Assembly: GCA_025024175.1 (NCBI GenBank)
Contig: QCXZ01000137.1
Coordinates: 81,840,680 to 81,904,679, forward strand
DNA: 64,000 nucleotides
Source of the DNA: Rhyzopertha dominica
Taxonomy: Eukaryota; Arthropoda; Insecta; Coleoptera; Bostrichidae
Direction: 5' to 3'
Part shown: positions 22,740 through 38,100 of the stretch, in pieces
Layout of the letters: the number at the start of each line of letters is the position of its first letter
How positions within the stretch are numbered: the first letter of the stretch is position 1
The notes under the pieces: generated by a model
The model's input: only the letters and a program-made list of their open reading frames with translations
Database searches by the model: none
What the model was told of the DNA's origin: nothing
Translations under genes and position numbers: made by a program

Positions 22740-25700
22740 AATTCCTCTTTGATAATTGTTACAAATATAATCTCCGAATGTCATTGGTCAGTTGTAAATC
22801 CTTTTTCGTAATATCTCGTGTTTCTCAAATAGGTTAAATTCCTTTCCAATGGTATGTACTGCAAACAAAAGAACAAAAAATTTTCGTTTTCCGTCTGTTG
22901 TTATAATTATGAGAAATATGAATTATATATGTGTACTTGCACCTACACGGAAGCAAACATGATACACAACTCATTATTATTAATAAAGAAGCACGTGTCA
23001 ATTGGGCTTATTCGTTTATTATGTCTACGGAGTTCTTGAAAGCTTCTGCTGGCTGACATGTTTATATATATTTCTGGGATTTGTTTACATTTTTAGTTAC
23101 TGTTGTCTGATTATTACTATAGGGTATAGTATTGTTAAGTTTGTAGGCGACATCTTATCAAAGAAATTGGATATACAGCCTCACAGCCATTGATCTTGTT
23201 CTTGGCTCCGTCCACATCGCAGATACGGTATATCTAAATTACGATTCTTAAATATTACATGGCTGTTTTAATAAGACTGATATTGATAACGAGTGTTAAT
23301 AATTGTCATGTGTGGGATGATTTTTACTACTACACCTCCAACATAAAAATTAATTTTAAAATATGAAAAGTGTTAGGTACTGCGTCAACAGAATTTTGAA
23401 AATTGGTAATCTGTAGACATATTTTGGCTAAATATGTAAATAAATACCTAGTTTTCTTTTCTAAAGATTGCTGATTATTTGTTTTATTATTCGTTCCTTT
23501 AAAGACCGGTATGCCCTTTCTGCCTAAATGCCCTTTTACTCTATAAGTATATTTAAATATATTGTTTTGTTTATCAAACAAAATTTGTTGTATTACACGC
23601 CCCTATCAGCCAACAGCGCTCAAAATCTTGGCGATAAGCCAGCATTTACGTACTTTTTTTAATATACAGAACTTTACATGAGCTTATTAAAAAAAACTGT
23701 TTATTATACAAAAAGACTTGTTTACGATAAAAAAAACTGTAGATAATTTAGCCTTCTACAAGTTTTGTAACATGTATTTCTCGTTCAGAATATTTTGGAA
23801 GATGGATATTGTTAAAAAACTGTATTTTGGGTTTGATAAACAAACGGGATTGCCATATTAAAGTATTTATTTAATGTTATAGTAGTCAAAATAGGCATAT
23901 GTTAAAACAGACACCTTTTTATTTGCACTCAATGCGTATAATAATACGGTATTGAGTGAGTTTTCCAAAAAAGAATGGCGGGAACTTCAGAGGGGCTAAG
24001 TCAGACCGTGATGTCGATCATCACCAAATACCATTGTGTATGGAAAGTTATTAGAGCTCAGTCAATGCATCAAAAATGGGTGTCATGAGTTTTGATGTAA
24101 TTTATAAATACTCTTTTCTAATTTTAACTTTTTGTATTTCTACACCTACTCCATACTTTAAGTTCAAATTAAAACTCCATCATATTCACATATTATTATT
24201 TCCGTCGCCAGATAAATGTCTTCCAGTTTCGCAACAAAAATTATAACGAGCGTGTATACATCATACTGAATTGCCCGGGTGATAGCAATGCTTAATATCA
24301 GAAAAGGAGATACGCTTGTGTCTTTAATATTAAATTTTATTAATCTTCTCAACAGCCGTCACTGAAAGTAATTGAATTAACCTGAAGAATTTTTAACCTA
24401 AGAGAAACAGTGATTTCAGAACTACTAAAGTACGATAAAAGGGTAAAACCTATAACATAAATTTTTATAGATTGGTATAATTGCTTAATAAAATAGATTT
24501 TTACGGTAACATGGAGACGAAGCCATCAAAATTAATTTGATGCTATATCTCAAATTATAAACTGTACCTATTAGACTTTCTTAAATTCGTTTACTATACA
24601 CTTAAGAGCAATTCTTAGTTTTCATTTTCGTTTTAAGACTTTTAAACCCGGAAATTAAATCTATGGTCGAACATTATTGCTTCGCAAAATCATCGTCTCC
24701 TATTATTTAAACGCAAATTACGTTCTTGATACGGACATACCCCAGATATAGTTATCTCACAACGATAACCCCAAAAAGATATTTTTTGTTTCAATAAGAA
24801 AGCCATTGATGCTCAGGGATTCAATATTTGATAGTCATGTGACGGACTATGGGATCATGTTATCTTTACATGTTCTTATTCAGATGCTGGTGGTCACAGT
24901 TAAAATTACCACGAAATTAAATTTTCTAAAGAAACGGCCGTGTATTTCAGCTATTATCTTGATTTAAGCAGGTCAACTACGTCTTGAATTGCTATTCTCA
25001 AAAGCGCTTAGGTAAGTAAGCATCATGCCTTTGTTATCGTCTGAACTCATGGTCATGGTCATAGACAGATTCGTAGCTTTTTGCACACCGTTGGGGCAAA
25101 ACTTGTTCCTATTTGTGAGGCTCGATAGCATCTTTGCACCGTATTGTCTAAATTAGTGTAGACTTCTCTAGCAAGAATTATTTTTAAACGGTTAGTTTGA
25201 CAGAAGGAAAAACTACTGTAATACAAGAAGACTTTGATCTAATTTGAATAAATAGGAAGGTATTTGTCTTTTTAATACAAGCTTATTTTTGCGACGCAGT
25301 TTTATTGTTACTTATTTAAAGATTATACGTAAAATGACCCTGTAGTTTCTACAAAATTTTGCAAAGCTGGTTCAAGATTTACTCCAGCTTATTATTACAA
25401 AGAGTATGCATCCTTAACTATTGCGGAAATATGACGAAAAATGCGTCGATAGCGATGAAGTAAGTTTTATGTCAACTGCACACATTTGAAATCTGGTGCA
25501 GTAGAATTAGTAGACTTTTTTTCCTAGGAATATCAGATCAGAATTAAGGAATCTAGATGGTAGTACACAGAATGATTTTCGAATTTTGTTTCATCTTCAA
25601 ACGTGTTCATATGCACAATCCAAAAAAGCACACTTTTATCGAAATATTTGTGACATAAATGGACATAAAGGTGCTTTCATTAATTGTACTTACCTACTGT

Positions 25701-28320
25701 TCTTTATCTATATGGGTTCAATTATTTTGTCATTAATAGTAAAGTTGTTTGGCTAAGTAGTGCAATTAGCAAACATTTCCATGGAGATTGTCAAAGCATA
25801 ATAAGCTTGCAGACGTGTGCACCTATGTTAAAGTTAGAGCTTACTATGGAATAAGTCATTTTACGAAATTAATAATTTTTCTCTTCTTTTATGTATTCTT
25901 GTGCTACATAAAATAGATATAAGCGACTGAACAAAGTGAAAAGCAGGCTGGAATACTGTTCGTCTTGAATTTTAGATAACATTTGTTCATCTACATTGCT
26001 CCCAAGCCTTTATTTTTATTGGCAAGAGTTCAATATGGTTTTTAGTTTAGTTAGTAATTGTATAAATTGCAGTATATAACATATATTATGTTTAGTATAG
26101 CCTACAACCTGTCGAAGTTATTGAAGAATATGCAAAAGGCTATCCCATGAGACTTGATATGGGCTTAATAAGCAAAATAAAATTACTTCAAAAAAATGAC
26201 CAAAAATATTTTATTGTTAAGCTCTAAAAACTTCACACGTGGTTTTGATATTCTTGATGCCCTTGACTGTCAGGGGCCGACAGCTTCTGTTTATATAATC
26301 AACAATCAGTTACTGTGCAAAGTTATTTGAACTTGAAAAGTGCTGTTGAGAGGATTTTGTTCATTTGTTAAGTTGATGTTAGAAGTGCGAACAGATAGCA
26401 AGTGTGCAACGAATTAGGGTTATTGTACGCAAAATGCAGTGCCAGCGTCTAGAATCAAGTTAGAAAAACCCCTACTTAGTTAACGAAAAGACAATGTAAA
26501 AAGAGATGATTACTTGAAGTCCTTTAACAAATTTTAAGTTATTCTCGAGCACTGCAAGTGTGGTTTTCTCTGTCAAAAGTCATTTATATTTTTAACTTGT
26601 TTTTGGCAAAAGTCCACGTGTATATTAACCAAGAACTTAATGAGTTTGAAATGAAAATACGTAATATTGTTCTCAGATGTATGATTAATTTAATTAACTA
26701 ACGCAATGATAACACTAGAGTAATATAGATTTGACATAATATTTTAAGCGGCATACACTCCCTGGAACTGTCCCTGAACTGTTCCTATCAGTATCACTGA
26801 CTGTGAAATAATAAGCTACTAGAAAAATAGATGTTTGTAGTAAACAATTTTTGTGCGAATATTTGGCATTAACAAAAAAAGCAAAAAATTCAGTTTCATC
26901 AGCGGTTAGGACTTTAAACTATTTGTTTAACTGATTTCTGAATATTTCCAACCAGATTTAAGCTTTAAATCTCTCATCAGCGAGATTAGTTTTGTAATGG
27001 TTGCACTGAGTGTGAATTTGAACCACTTCAGAAACATGTTATGTTCTTCTTTTCAGTTTGGAAATATTTGTGCAGACTTTTTAGTTTAACTTCAGCTTGC
27101 TTTCCAACATTTTTCACGTTTTCTTACTCCTTTCGTTTTTATTATAAACCCTCTTTTACAGATACATTTCGATTTTCCTAATCATATTTCCTTTCCTAGC
27201 CTTATAAACAGGAAGTAGCTCTTTTTTTCAATAAATGATTCAAGTTGGTTGAATATTTGTCCTTACATATGTATACTTTATGGTTCTGGCATCTTAATTT
27301 TTTTGATAGGAGGCGCATAAGCATCTTTGAGTATGTTTCCAACATACATGTATAAGAAAAATAAAAATATGTTTTATATGATTTTTTAAAAGGGGCAGTT
27401 GCAAAAGCCTGTTCTTTGCAGTATCTATATCAAGCAAAATATAATAAAGTGAACTTGAAATGTAAAACTAATGATGAGATATTGTGAGATACCTATTTTA
27501 TTTGGATTTGTTGGCATTAAAATCACACGCCAACCTTGAACCTTACCCGAAGCTCGTTATTAACACTAAAAGGAACTAAAAAAGAATTTCAAACGAAATC
27601 ATACCACCTTGTGACAGATAAATAGATACTTTCTCTTTTCTATTGACGTAGTACGCTAAACCGGATTCGGAGCATAGAAAGATTTGATTCACAGTGGTGT
27701 GATCATCACACTATACTAAAGAGCAATGGAAGGGGCCATATCTGGTGTCACAGTTCATTGCTATATGGTACAGGATGGGTCAAATGCTGGTTTTTGCTAG
27801 TTGACATTATTCATATTAAAAACACGTACTTATGTTTTACCTCAAGATACGGGCAAAACAAATACCCAAATACAACAGTATTTGTAGAAAACTATATCTT
27901 AATAGAAGTTCGTGCTGCCCTAGCCAAACATCTGGACAATTCATTCGAAATATTGGAGATACAAATATAAACAACGGTATGGCAGATTTGACTAGTTTAT
28001 TGTGACAATTAAAAACAAATATGTTATACAACTAACTATTAAAATAGTTTTGAGTGCAATACATATCTTGATAGTAAATGTAGGCATCTGTAATCGTGTA
28101 ACGTAAATAATAAATATATTGTAATAAATAGGTTCAAAATATGGTTTTTGCAAAGGCACTTCTATCTTTTCAAAGTCTTGTTTCAAGTGGGGCACATAAC
28201 ACGTTTGTCATTCATTTGTGGTGTTTAGATAAAATCTTTAAACTAGCAACAAAAACTATGATACTAGATTTTACAAAATGGAAGATCTGCGATACAAGCC
28301 CTTATCTACATACAAGTAGA
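22740..28320. other. gene-free intergenic stretch
   Basis: About 5.6 kb of AT-rich DNA lies between the Sam-S promoter region and the CAP 3' end. Short open frames (such as 23330-23581, 24164-24352 and 27758-27970) show no recognisable family or coding character. I saw no RNA gene, tandem array or transposase block here. Confidence 0.4.
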
Positions 28321-28330
28321 GTTTTCATTC

Positions 28331-28336
28331 TTTATT
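28331..28336 (-). terminator. possible CAP poly(A) signal
   Basis: AATAAA on the minus strand, in an AATTAATAAAG context, about 650 nt past the CAP stop codon. It is the first such hexamer I find downstream of the stop. Other copies further on could be used instead. Confidence 0.35.
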
Positions 28337-28987
28337 AATTTACATTGATTATAATAATTACAAACCAACAAGATTTAACATATCCTTATGTATTTGGTTT
28401 ACTTGGTAGTCTAACTCGCGTGTATTATATACAAATGTTATTCCATTGGTTAAAGAACGTTTTAGGTACTAATATTTTTGGTGACGGAACCTACTTCTAA
28501 ATTATATGGTTTGGCCAATGACTAGAGATATGAGTCTACAACAAAGTGCTTACGTTCAACAAGTATAAGGTGAAGCACCAAAATTGCAACTTATGTAGGA
28601 TAGATGTCGACTTTTAAACAAATGTATGGCAATGTATTCGCAGTTAGCTATAGTTGTGCTCGTTCTGTGATGTTGCAATTTTCTTACCTCCTCATACAAA
28701 ATAAAAACTATACAAAAGAGAGCTGCTTGTAAAATTACTTGTTTCAGTCTAAAATCTAAAAGAGAAACACAAATTTAAGGTTAGTATCACTTCAAAATGA
28801 ACAAGTGGCGGTAACCCAAAACTGGTAGTTGAATTGGATTGATGTCAGTGTAGAAGGGCTGGACATTGTCGAGTTCGACGGACAGTGTCTATACATAGAA
28901 CGCCTTCGAAATGTAGACCCTCCTGTCCAACCCTGACCGTAACTGACCACGTGGTGGATGTCATCCGTATTGAATGTTAGTATCCTG

Positions 28988-29156
28988 CTATATACGCTCT
29001 ACGTAGTTACCAGGGAAAGTACCAAAAGCTCCTGTTCTTTCGCTGGAGCCCACGAACCAACCGTCATCGCACTTTTCCAAAACGTACACTGTGTCGCCTT
29101 CGAGGAGTTCCAGTTCGTCGTCGTTTTGTGGAAGGTATTTGTACAGTGCTCGATAC
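28988..29156 (-). CDS. CAP: CAP last exon, third SH3 domain
   Basis: Encodes [40 protein letters not shown] and GNYVERI followed by TAG at 28988-28990. A complete C-terminal SH3 domain typical of SORBS proteins. Acceptor gtttag|GTATC. Confidence 0.95.
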
Positions 29157-32100
29157 CTAAACAAAGGCAATTTTATGTGTTAAGATGGAGTACGCTGCCT
29201 TCTGTCAATTATAGCAAAAGCATGTAAAACGTCCGCTCTTAAATCATCAACTGTTTCATAGTTGTTTGTTTTTTATTGTACCCCATAAAAAGAAATCTAA
29301 AACAGGTAAATCTCGAGAACGAGACGGTCAGGTAACAAAAATGTACGGACCTAGAATGGTGGACCTAATAATACCGCACCTAACATTAAACCCATATTTG
29401 ATTTGAGGTCTTTTTTGCAGCACACTGCGAGGGTTTTCTTTCCTAAACTTTATAAAAATTAAACGACGTTTCTAAAATGCATAAGGTAATGAGATCTGTT
29501 AAGGAGCCAAAGCTGCTGTTTGGTCATGTTTCTGACTAAGTATACTACGTTAATTTATTAACAATGTATGCATAGTTCTCATTTTTCTCAAATCCAACTT
29601 AGAAAAAAGTTATATTTCAAACGTGGAGTATTTCTCCCTAACAAGTCGTATCGAGCCATTTCTTCAAAGATGTTTACCTTGAAATAAATGCACAAACATC
29701 GTGTTAACACGCAATTGATAGGAACGCAGTCTACATTTTTCGGTTATTNGAGAGAGGTTAACACAGTTATCTTCTTTTTTTGCAACCATTTAAACAGATG
29801 TCTCGTTACAAATTGTATAAATAATACATATTACAATGACGCAGCAATTTCCACACGCAAACTTTCTCAGAAGATCATTGCGCCACTTGGGATTGGAAAT
29901 GACTTGCAGATTTCAGTTTGAACTACCTAAATTTATATCATTCCCGAGGTCAAGGCGTTTCTATAACGTAATAATCATGCAATGACCCCAAACTCAGCGA
30001 AATATGTAAAATAAATGATGAAATACGTGTGTGTCACAATTCTAATCTCCAACGAAAAATTGGAAATGTGCCTTCCTATAAAATAGCAAAATAAGGGCTA
30101 TAATAATGGTGACAACGAGAGCATAGTGATATGTACTATAAAACGCCACAATATTTGATAATGACATTTAATTTATTCGATATACTCTCCTTTAAGACAC
30201 ACATTTAGCAGAACGCTTATAAAGTAATTCTAAACCATTGGAAAAATTCTTTATCTTGGTCTGCAAACCACTCACCTCAACGGCAGATATGACTTCATTA
30301 TTTGTCAAAAATCCTACAAAAAGAGCAGTGAAGGCTAAAAAAGGACTGAAACTTTGGATACAAGATAGCACTTGGTGTTTTAAGAGCATAAAACGAATCG
30401 AGGGCCAAATGAGACCGCAAACCTATTAGCAAAAAGGGGAGCTAAAGAACTCTTATGTCAGTTTGCACGGTCACGAGAGGTTAAAGTACTAGGAAAAAAG
30501 GATGGACAGTTCCGGACTACGACAAACATGCAATTAAGTGGCTGGAATTCCGTACCATATTCTGTTTGAGTGTCCAGCACATAATATGGAGGAAAGACAA
30601 CGTTTCTTTGCGGAACCCGAGGTTTAAGGCTATACCATTCTACATACAATTATTTTATGTGTTCTCAAAAATTACTATCGGTAGACATCAACCAACACAT
30701 TGTACCACCATAAATTATAAAAGTTAAGTTACACTCCTGCTTGCATAACCAGAAGTCATTGACTTTTTAAAATAATATTAAATTATAACTATTATTTTTC
30801 CATTGGAAACGATTGTTTACTTATGGAAGAAGTACCTTGAGGCAGTGGCAAATCAAAAATACTCACGGAATCGGTTCACTCTGCGTGTCCACGTGCAATT
30901 CTTGGTTCACTGGATTTTTCGACCTGTTCACGGAGCCGTAGGTTCCGCTTCCGATGACCTGAACAGGTTTCGCGTGATAGCTCGTCGTGAGCTGGGGAGG
31001 ACAGTTGGGGGTGTAGCTGTGGCTGCCCATCGACTCTTTACCACCGGAGGAACCGTTGAGGAGGATGGAGTGTGCCGCTGGAGACGCCACCGGTTTCGTG
31101 CTGGGTGGTGGAGCTTCCGAGGGGTCGATTAGAACATCTACATAGCTCACGGGGAAGATACCTGCGGTTGAAGATTTGTGAAAGCCTGAACTGATGAAAT
31201 CTCCGATTAGTACCTTTTCTGCCTCCAATTTTTCCTTCAAACCAGTTGTCGTCCACTCGCCTAGTGAGCACTACGAGTTCTCCTTTCGCCAGGGATAGCT
31301 CTAGGTGCGTTTGGGCTAGGAAGTTGTATTTGGCACGTGCCTGGCCTTCGTAGGATTTTCGGGGTGTTATCTTTAGGCCGTCGTATGGAACAATCTGCAA
31401 AAAGCAAATTGATGGTTAAGTTTACAAATAAATAAATGTTTGAAAACTCGGATAATCTTTCAAAAGCCTGTGGATGAAACTAAAAGGTATTTAAAGCAGT
31501 TCGTAGAGCATAGCATAGTGATATAAAACTTTGTCAATATTGGACAGTAGATGCTCTTTGGGGTCAGCTGAGACTAGTAAAGTAATGGTATTTGCAATGA
31601 AATAGTACTGCTGCCTGTTTTAAGGCGGTGGCAAGTCGCATAGTAAACAACTTGGTCCTTCATAGCTCAAAATAACCATTAGTATGCCGTTACTGGATGT
31701 TGATAACCTAGATAGCGTTTTTAAGAGAACTTATTAGATATAGAATAATCACAACTCGTGTAAATTGAATTCGTATTAAACTGGCCCTGCAATTTTCTAA
31801 TATAATCGTATGTAAATGAGTGCACATATTTTAGAAACGTTGTAGATTGTAGGTTCAAGGCTGGGTTTATTTAATTTAAAATTTATTCAAATTTCGAATA
31901 CCCGATTATACCGAAATTAAATTTAATTCAAGCAACAACACATTAGGTGTTAGTCTTCTCGTTTCGGGGATATTTACTTTTTTTGGAAATCTTGATGTTT
32001 ATGACGTTTAAAAAGCTGAACAATGTGATTTGTAGCATTCGATTCCCTATGAAATTCTGTAGATTATTAACTAATAATATAATAGCCTAGTTCTTTTTAA

Positions 32101-35100
32101 TAAAACAATATTTATTTTACTCGATGAGAAACAGAACTAAACACATTTCCTTTTATATTCGGATATATTCGGGTTTATTCTAAAGATGTAAGAAATATTT
32201 GCAGTTTTTCCTTTGCTTTTGTATGCCAATACCCTTTTTGTTGTTGTTCAAAATATTAGTACTCTATATAATTTATTTTTTTAGGACTTGTCAAACCAAT
32301 CCAAAAAAATCCATGGCCATAGTTTAATTAATCCTAGCACGATTAATAGTTAAGAACAGCAGCTGTTCAGTAAGAAAATGTTTCCCTACATACGTACGTA
32401 GTTGCTGTAACTATTCACTCAAAATATTGAATCAGGATTAGCTACCTAGCACCTATATATTCAGTAACTTTCCTGCACCTAAATATTTATTGCTTACAGG
32501 AATATGTTTTTGTAATGTAAACTTCCACAAATGATTTTAAAAAAATCATATCAGCAAGAAATAACAGTCGTTTTAGCTGAGAAGCAACGTCTCCAACATT
32601 TTTTTAACATTTTCATCTAGATTAAACTTAAAAGAATGCGCCTTTATATTCGGAATTTTCCTAAGGAGACTGAAAGTCCAGATAATTTAATAAATACACA
32701 AGCTAGATATGAGCGGCTTGGAAATGTACGAAGGTTCTACTAATGCTTTGGTGGTTTAAGAATTTGCTGCTTTTTCTCAAGAGCGGCGTTCTAAAACATA
32801 CTTTTCATAAGAATATTGTGAATAAAGACATAAAAATCCTCTTTTGTCACTATTAATATCTGCTAGAGTGTAACAATCTAGCACACAAAAATTCACGCTG
32901 AAGTTCATTTATAACGAACGATCTGTTTAATAAGTTGAATTTGTCTACGCAAAATCAAAAAGTTACAATTTCAGGCACTAGATAAACTGAGTCTAATACT
33001 AATCAAATCGGCTAATTAAATTTATATTTCCGAACTACCAAAGGCTAAGACAGTCTCTAGGGAAAAATGGTATAGGAACTTGTGGCATTTTTTGTGGACA
33101 CTTTAAAGCTTTCCTTTACCACCAACTTGAAAAAGACTCATATCATGGTGTCGAAACGTACTTCGTAAATGTAATAAAATCGTTGCTTGAAAACTGGGAG
33201 TTATTTTAGGTCGACACTGTTTTGAGTATTAACTGACCTCAACGTAGTTGGCCGGAAACAACCCAATCATGGCGTTGAGCTCGCCCTCGTACCAGTTCTT
33301 GTCGACCTGCCTCCTGACGTAGATGATGTCCCCCTTGCGGAAGGTCAGTTCACGGGCCGATTGACCGACGAAGTTGTACAGCGCCCTGGCTATGAGCCTG
33401 GGCTCAGGTGATCGTGGTCTGGGCTTCACCTTGGGACTCAGGTCCGCTACGAAGTCGTCGTAGCGGTCCAGGGCGATGGGGGACTTCTGCGAGGGGATGA
33501 AGTTGTCTGTGTGACGGCGGCTGGTCATGTCTTGGAGCTCCTGACAGGAACAGAACAAGCGTTACGTGTGTTTCTGAGTAGATTCGAGAATTCGTCGGAT
33601 GGGAGAGATGTTTTGAAACAGCGACGTGGCTCTAAGCACTGAATGTTTAAAATTGTGTGAATACTGGTTGCTGTTAACAGCACTGCAATTAGCTGAAGGT
33701 TTTAGCTTGCACATAATTAGCGATAAGTTTTCACTTCCTCAAAGGCTCTTTTGGGTTTATTTCAAACTTGATAATTAGTGGCGAATCACGAAACCCTGCA
33801 TATTTAAGCAAAAAATCACGGTATGGGTGGTAATATCAAGACACTGCTTATTAAAATGAATGTCTGATCTAAAAAATGCTTCCCTTCCACACTGAAATAT
33901 TGACTACCTATCTCTACACCGCTCAAGATTGGGTAAATTTATCAAAAGAAAAAATCGTCCCTGTAAGATTCGATTGATCCATGAACTTCAGCAGAAGTTT
34001 ATAATGGCTTCATAAAGTACACGCCAACGTCTTCAGAAGTTTGAGCGGCATTATTTATCCTTATTTAGATATTTAGAATTCTCATGATGATTTGGTACCT
34101 CCGCTAGCTCAGATATTTGCGGATGAAGATAGAAGGCATTTGGTTCCAACAAGATGGTGTACCAGCACATTTTGATAAAGCGGTATATGCCGCTTCCTTG
34201 ATGACGTTTTTGCCAATAGATGAATAGATCAAAGGGAAGTTGAGAATGCCAACGCCATACGCCAGGCTTAACTATTAAATGAAATGCGATTAATATCTCC
34301 AAACGTTGTTGAACAGAGTGTACAAGGTGTCAATATGCAACTTGGCCAACGTCAAGTTATAGATGCACTCCAATTTAAAGATCTTTTTTCTTCTTGCAAA
34401 TTCATTAAATTTTGAGACCAATGTCACTTATATATTTATATTGTTTATTTGTGAACTTCATAGTTATGTTAAATAACCATTTAAAAAATGACTAAAAGGG
34501 ACTAACAATGATGGCAATGTTTGATAGAATGTGCCTTATTATTCTATTGTACCAGACCTAGAAATAAAGAAAGTGAGTATCCTTGAAATTTGAATACGAT
34601 GTCAATGGATAACTATTTGGCAATGCTATTTGTTGGCAATAAACTCACATTATGATAAAGCCATTTAGCTGTCTTTTTGGGAGCTACTTCCTAAAAAACT
34701 ATTGATGCCTATATCTCGATTATTGTAATATTTTATTTCGTTTTTCTGCGGTTATTCTCTCAAATTAACGTTTTCCAAAGTACGTTATATAAGTTCGTAA
34801 GTTCGAAAGAAGATTTTAATGACGTAATAATATACAAGGTATTATATTTAAAAAAAAATTGTATGTTACATCCCAGAAAACCTTAATTAAAGATTAATTA
34901 TGAAATCCTATGTTAAGATAACTGTTATAGTAACCAAGATATCAGTATTAAGAAAAGTCGTTCGAGATAAATTAAAAAGTAAAACGTCCTGTATGTCGAA
35001 AACTAGTTTGCGTCATGACGCCACTCTACTATTGCTGAAAGTACCATTTTGCTCAGATCTGATCATCTATTAGGACGATATCCAAAATCAAAAAAATGCA

Positions 35101-38100
35101 GATGGTTCCAGTAAGAACTTTTTGGAGACAGTTGTATCTGATTTTTTTACCAAAAAAAATTTGTATTGCTATGCATAATGCACATTATTACTTTAAACAA
35201 GTAAACGCTAAAACAGCAGCACAAGAATGATACATGTGGAGCGTATGAGGACAGATGGTGCTGAAATACAAAACGTAAAAAAGATCTCTTGAACATCGTT
35301 ATTCATTGGACGTCAGGAAGCAAAACTACAAAGTCAAAGCCTTCCATGTTATTCTTATATTTTAAAGTGAACTAATTAAGATGGATCCTCATCTGCTGCT
35401 GTACTCTAGAGGTTTTTTGATCGTCAATGAACAATTTATGCTCTCGCTGTTTTTTGAGTTGAATTACCTATACCCTTCGCATTTATCAGCTTGTTATTAG
35501 CCCAAGCCCACCAGAGCCGTGCAGTTATGGCATTCACTTCGTCACCTTACTGGTCGTATCACTTACTTCGAGGGAGTTGCTAACCTGAAGATATTTCCGC
35601 CGTCTTTCCTCCTCGTAGATCTTTTTCATAGCCTCCGCCTGCCTCTTGGCGAGTTCTTCCTCGCTAATGACCTCCTTGACTTCTTGACGCACAGGAGTCT
35701 TGTAGTGGATGGTCACTTCATTCTCGACGTATTTCCTGGGAGACTCTGAAAAAAAGGTGACGGTTTTAGCCTATGACGCAATAATTAGGTAAAACAAAGG
35801 GTTGCGTTTTTGTGGTTTGTGGGCAACGAAGAAGAGCTGTTTGGAGTTCGAATACTATTTTCTTTGGTCTGTTAGATACACGCTTTCTATTGCTCTAAAC
35901 TGATTACTTACTTTTAAACTCGTTACGCTGTTAACGATGTTAACAATACAACTGCCGCATCTCGTAATCTGCTTGCGTTGAAAATCACAGTGTAAATTGT
36001 TTAGACGGTGTAAAACAATTGCTGTTCATTGGGTTCAAGGAGAGTGACATCTGCCACTAGACTTGTATCAAGAAGGATAAAGTAGGTTGAGGCATTCCTT
36101 CAAGTAGCTGTATAGTTTAATACTGTCACAATATACGAAAGTCAAACTATTCTATTCACGAATGATCTAAAGAAAGGTTCTTAACGGTTCTAATAATATA
36201 GCCATTAACGTTTGTAAAAAATACCGCCTGACAGCAGTCACTAAAGTTAGTTGTTTAATGTAGATCGGCGAGAAAGTTTTTTTAATAACAGATTATACCT
36301 TTTTAATTAATATAAACGTTAAAAATACAATTACGACAACTGCAAATTTCTAATTTGTAAATTCTTCTTTAGTAAAAACGCTGGGCTTCATTTGACCAAT
36401 ACCACACGTTGCAAAATTTAGAAATTTCAAATAACGAATTGAACATAAATCACTTATTCTTTGATTCAATTTAAAACCACAGATTGTAATTTATTCTGCT
36501 ACACCCACTAATACAACTAAAAGTTGAGAGAGAACGAAAACATCACTAATACAGATACTAAAGTTTTATTATTATTTTTTTATTAAAGTGAAGTAGAGTA
36601 GGTTAAATGAATTCGAAAAAGTTCTGATGGTCGGCAATGACGGACGCTGTGCCACAAACTAAAGAATGTCGATTTTCGCTTCGGAGAAACGCATAGTCGT
36701 TCACATAACATCGCACGCATATAGGGCAAATAAGTATTACAGCCATTAGTGCATTAAATAATGTTGTAATTAAGTTACATTGTTCTGCGATGAAAATACT
36801 TATTATAATATACAAGGAACTTCAATTGACGTAATCTCTGTACTATTTATTCAAGGTTAAGTAAGGAAGGTTAATAGGTATACTTACTAAAAATACAGAT
36901 TAGGTAATTTTTGCGGTATAAGACGGGAGGTACAGGAGGAAGTAATTAAATAGAGAAGTTTCTTCCAATTTTTGCTAGAGAGTCTCTTTAAATATGATTA
37001 TTACATCACAGTGTGTGTAGTATTAATTCTTTGACCCTTGGTGTTAATTTGTCTTGTTATGACATTTATTTAGTTCTTTTTTGAGTTTGTTTCTGTAAAA
37101 GTTATTATAAGCAAATATATGTTAGAACAAGGAATTGGAGATTCGGAATACCATTTTGTTTCTCTTTTTGTAGGCAAATACACCTTTAAATCTAAACGAA
37201 AAGTAAAAGTAGAAGTGAAACCTTAAAATTTATTGTGATAAGATAAGATAATTTGGTGCCACCAGTGACAGCTTAGGGTCGTTTGTTTATTCTAAGTCGC
37301 CTGATCTGAATTCAACATATGAATTAGTTACGTTACGTATATGAATATTATAGTATACTATTGCATATTAATGTAACAGTCACAAGTAATTTTATTGGTG
37401 TTTTGACAAGGTAATTTCTTTTATTGTTTGGAAAACTGACCGGCAATTTTAAAGTATTATAATATCAAACTTACTCAGTGGGTACAGTGGATCCAAAACT
37501 TCCTAATTCGGAAGCACACTGAATACACCAAACAACACGCTTAAATTGGACAACAACCTCACGAACTACAAATTTACTATTGCACAGACGCGGTCACCCA
37601 GTTTAAAAAATAACGGTGCATAATGCCAGCACGGAGACAATAATATTTAGTTACGGTAACGGTCAGATAAATGAAGCGGCCGAATTTTACCGCCACAAAC
37701 TGTAACCGCGGAAAGCACCAATTTGAGGGATTTCTAAAAATCCTTTCGCTTAGCTAATCACTCGACATCTCCCCGAGCATAGGTATTCATGACTGACGAC
37801 TTGGCTAGTTCGAAGAAAGCATATTTGCAGGACTATGTGAATAAACAAACGCGAAAACGGGTTGCGTAAAGAGGTGTGTGGCAAATAGGTAGAGATGCTG
37901 AGTGACACACTTTTCCACGCGGTGTGGGGTTTTGAGCTACTCCTGCAGTTCCTCTATTTTAGTTTGGTTGCAGATAAGAAAAGCGCGATGAAAAATACCT
38001 AAAAGGTAGCTTACATTTCAGACCACGCATAAAAAGCGTAAAACTAAAAATAAAAAAAGTTTCCCATATGCTGCCAACTTTCGTAGACACTGTATACGCC

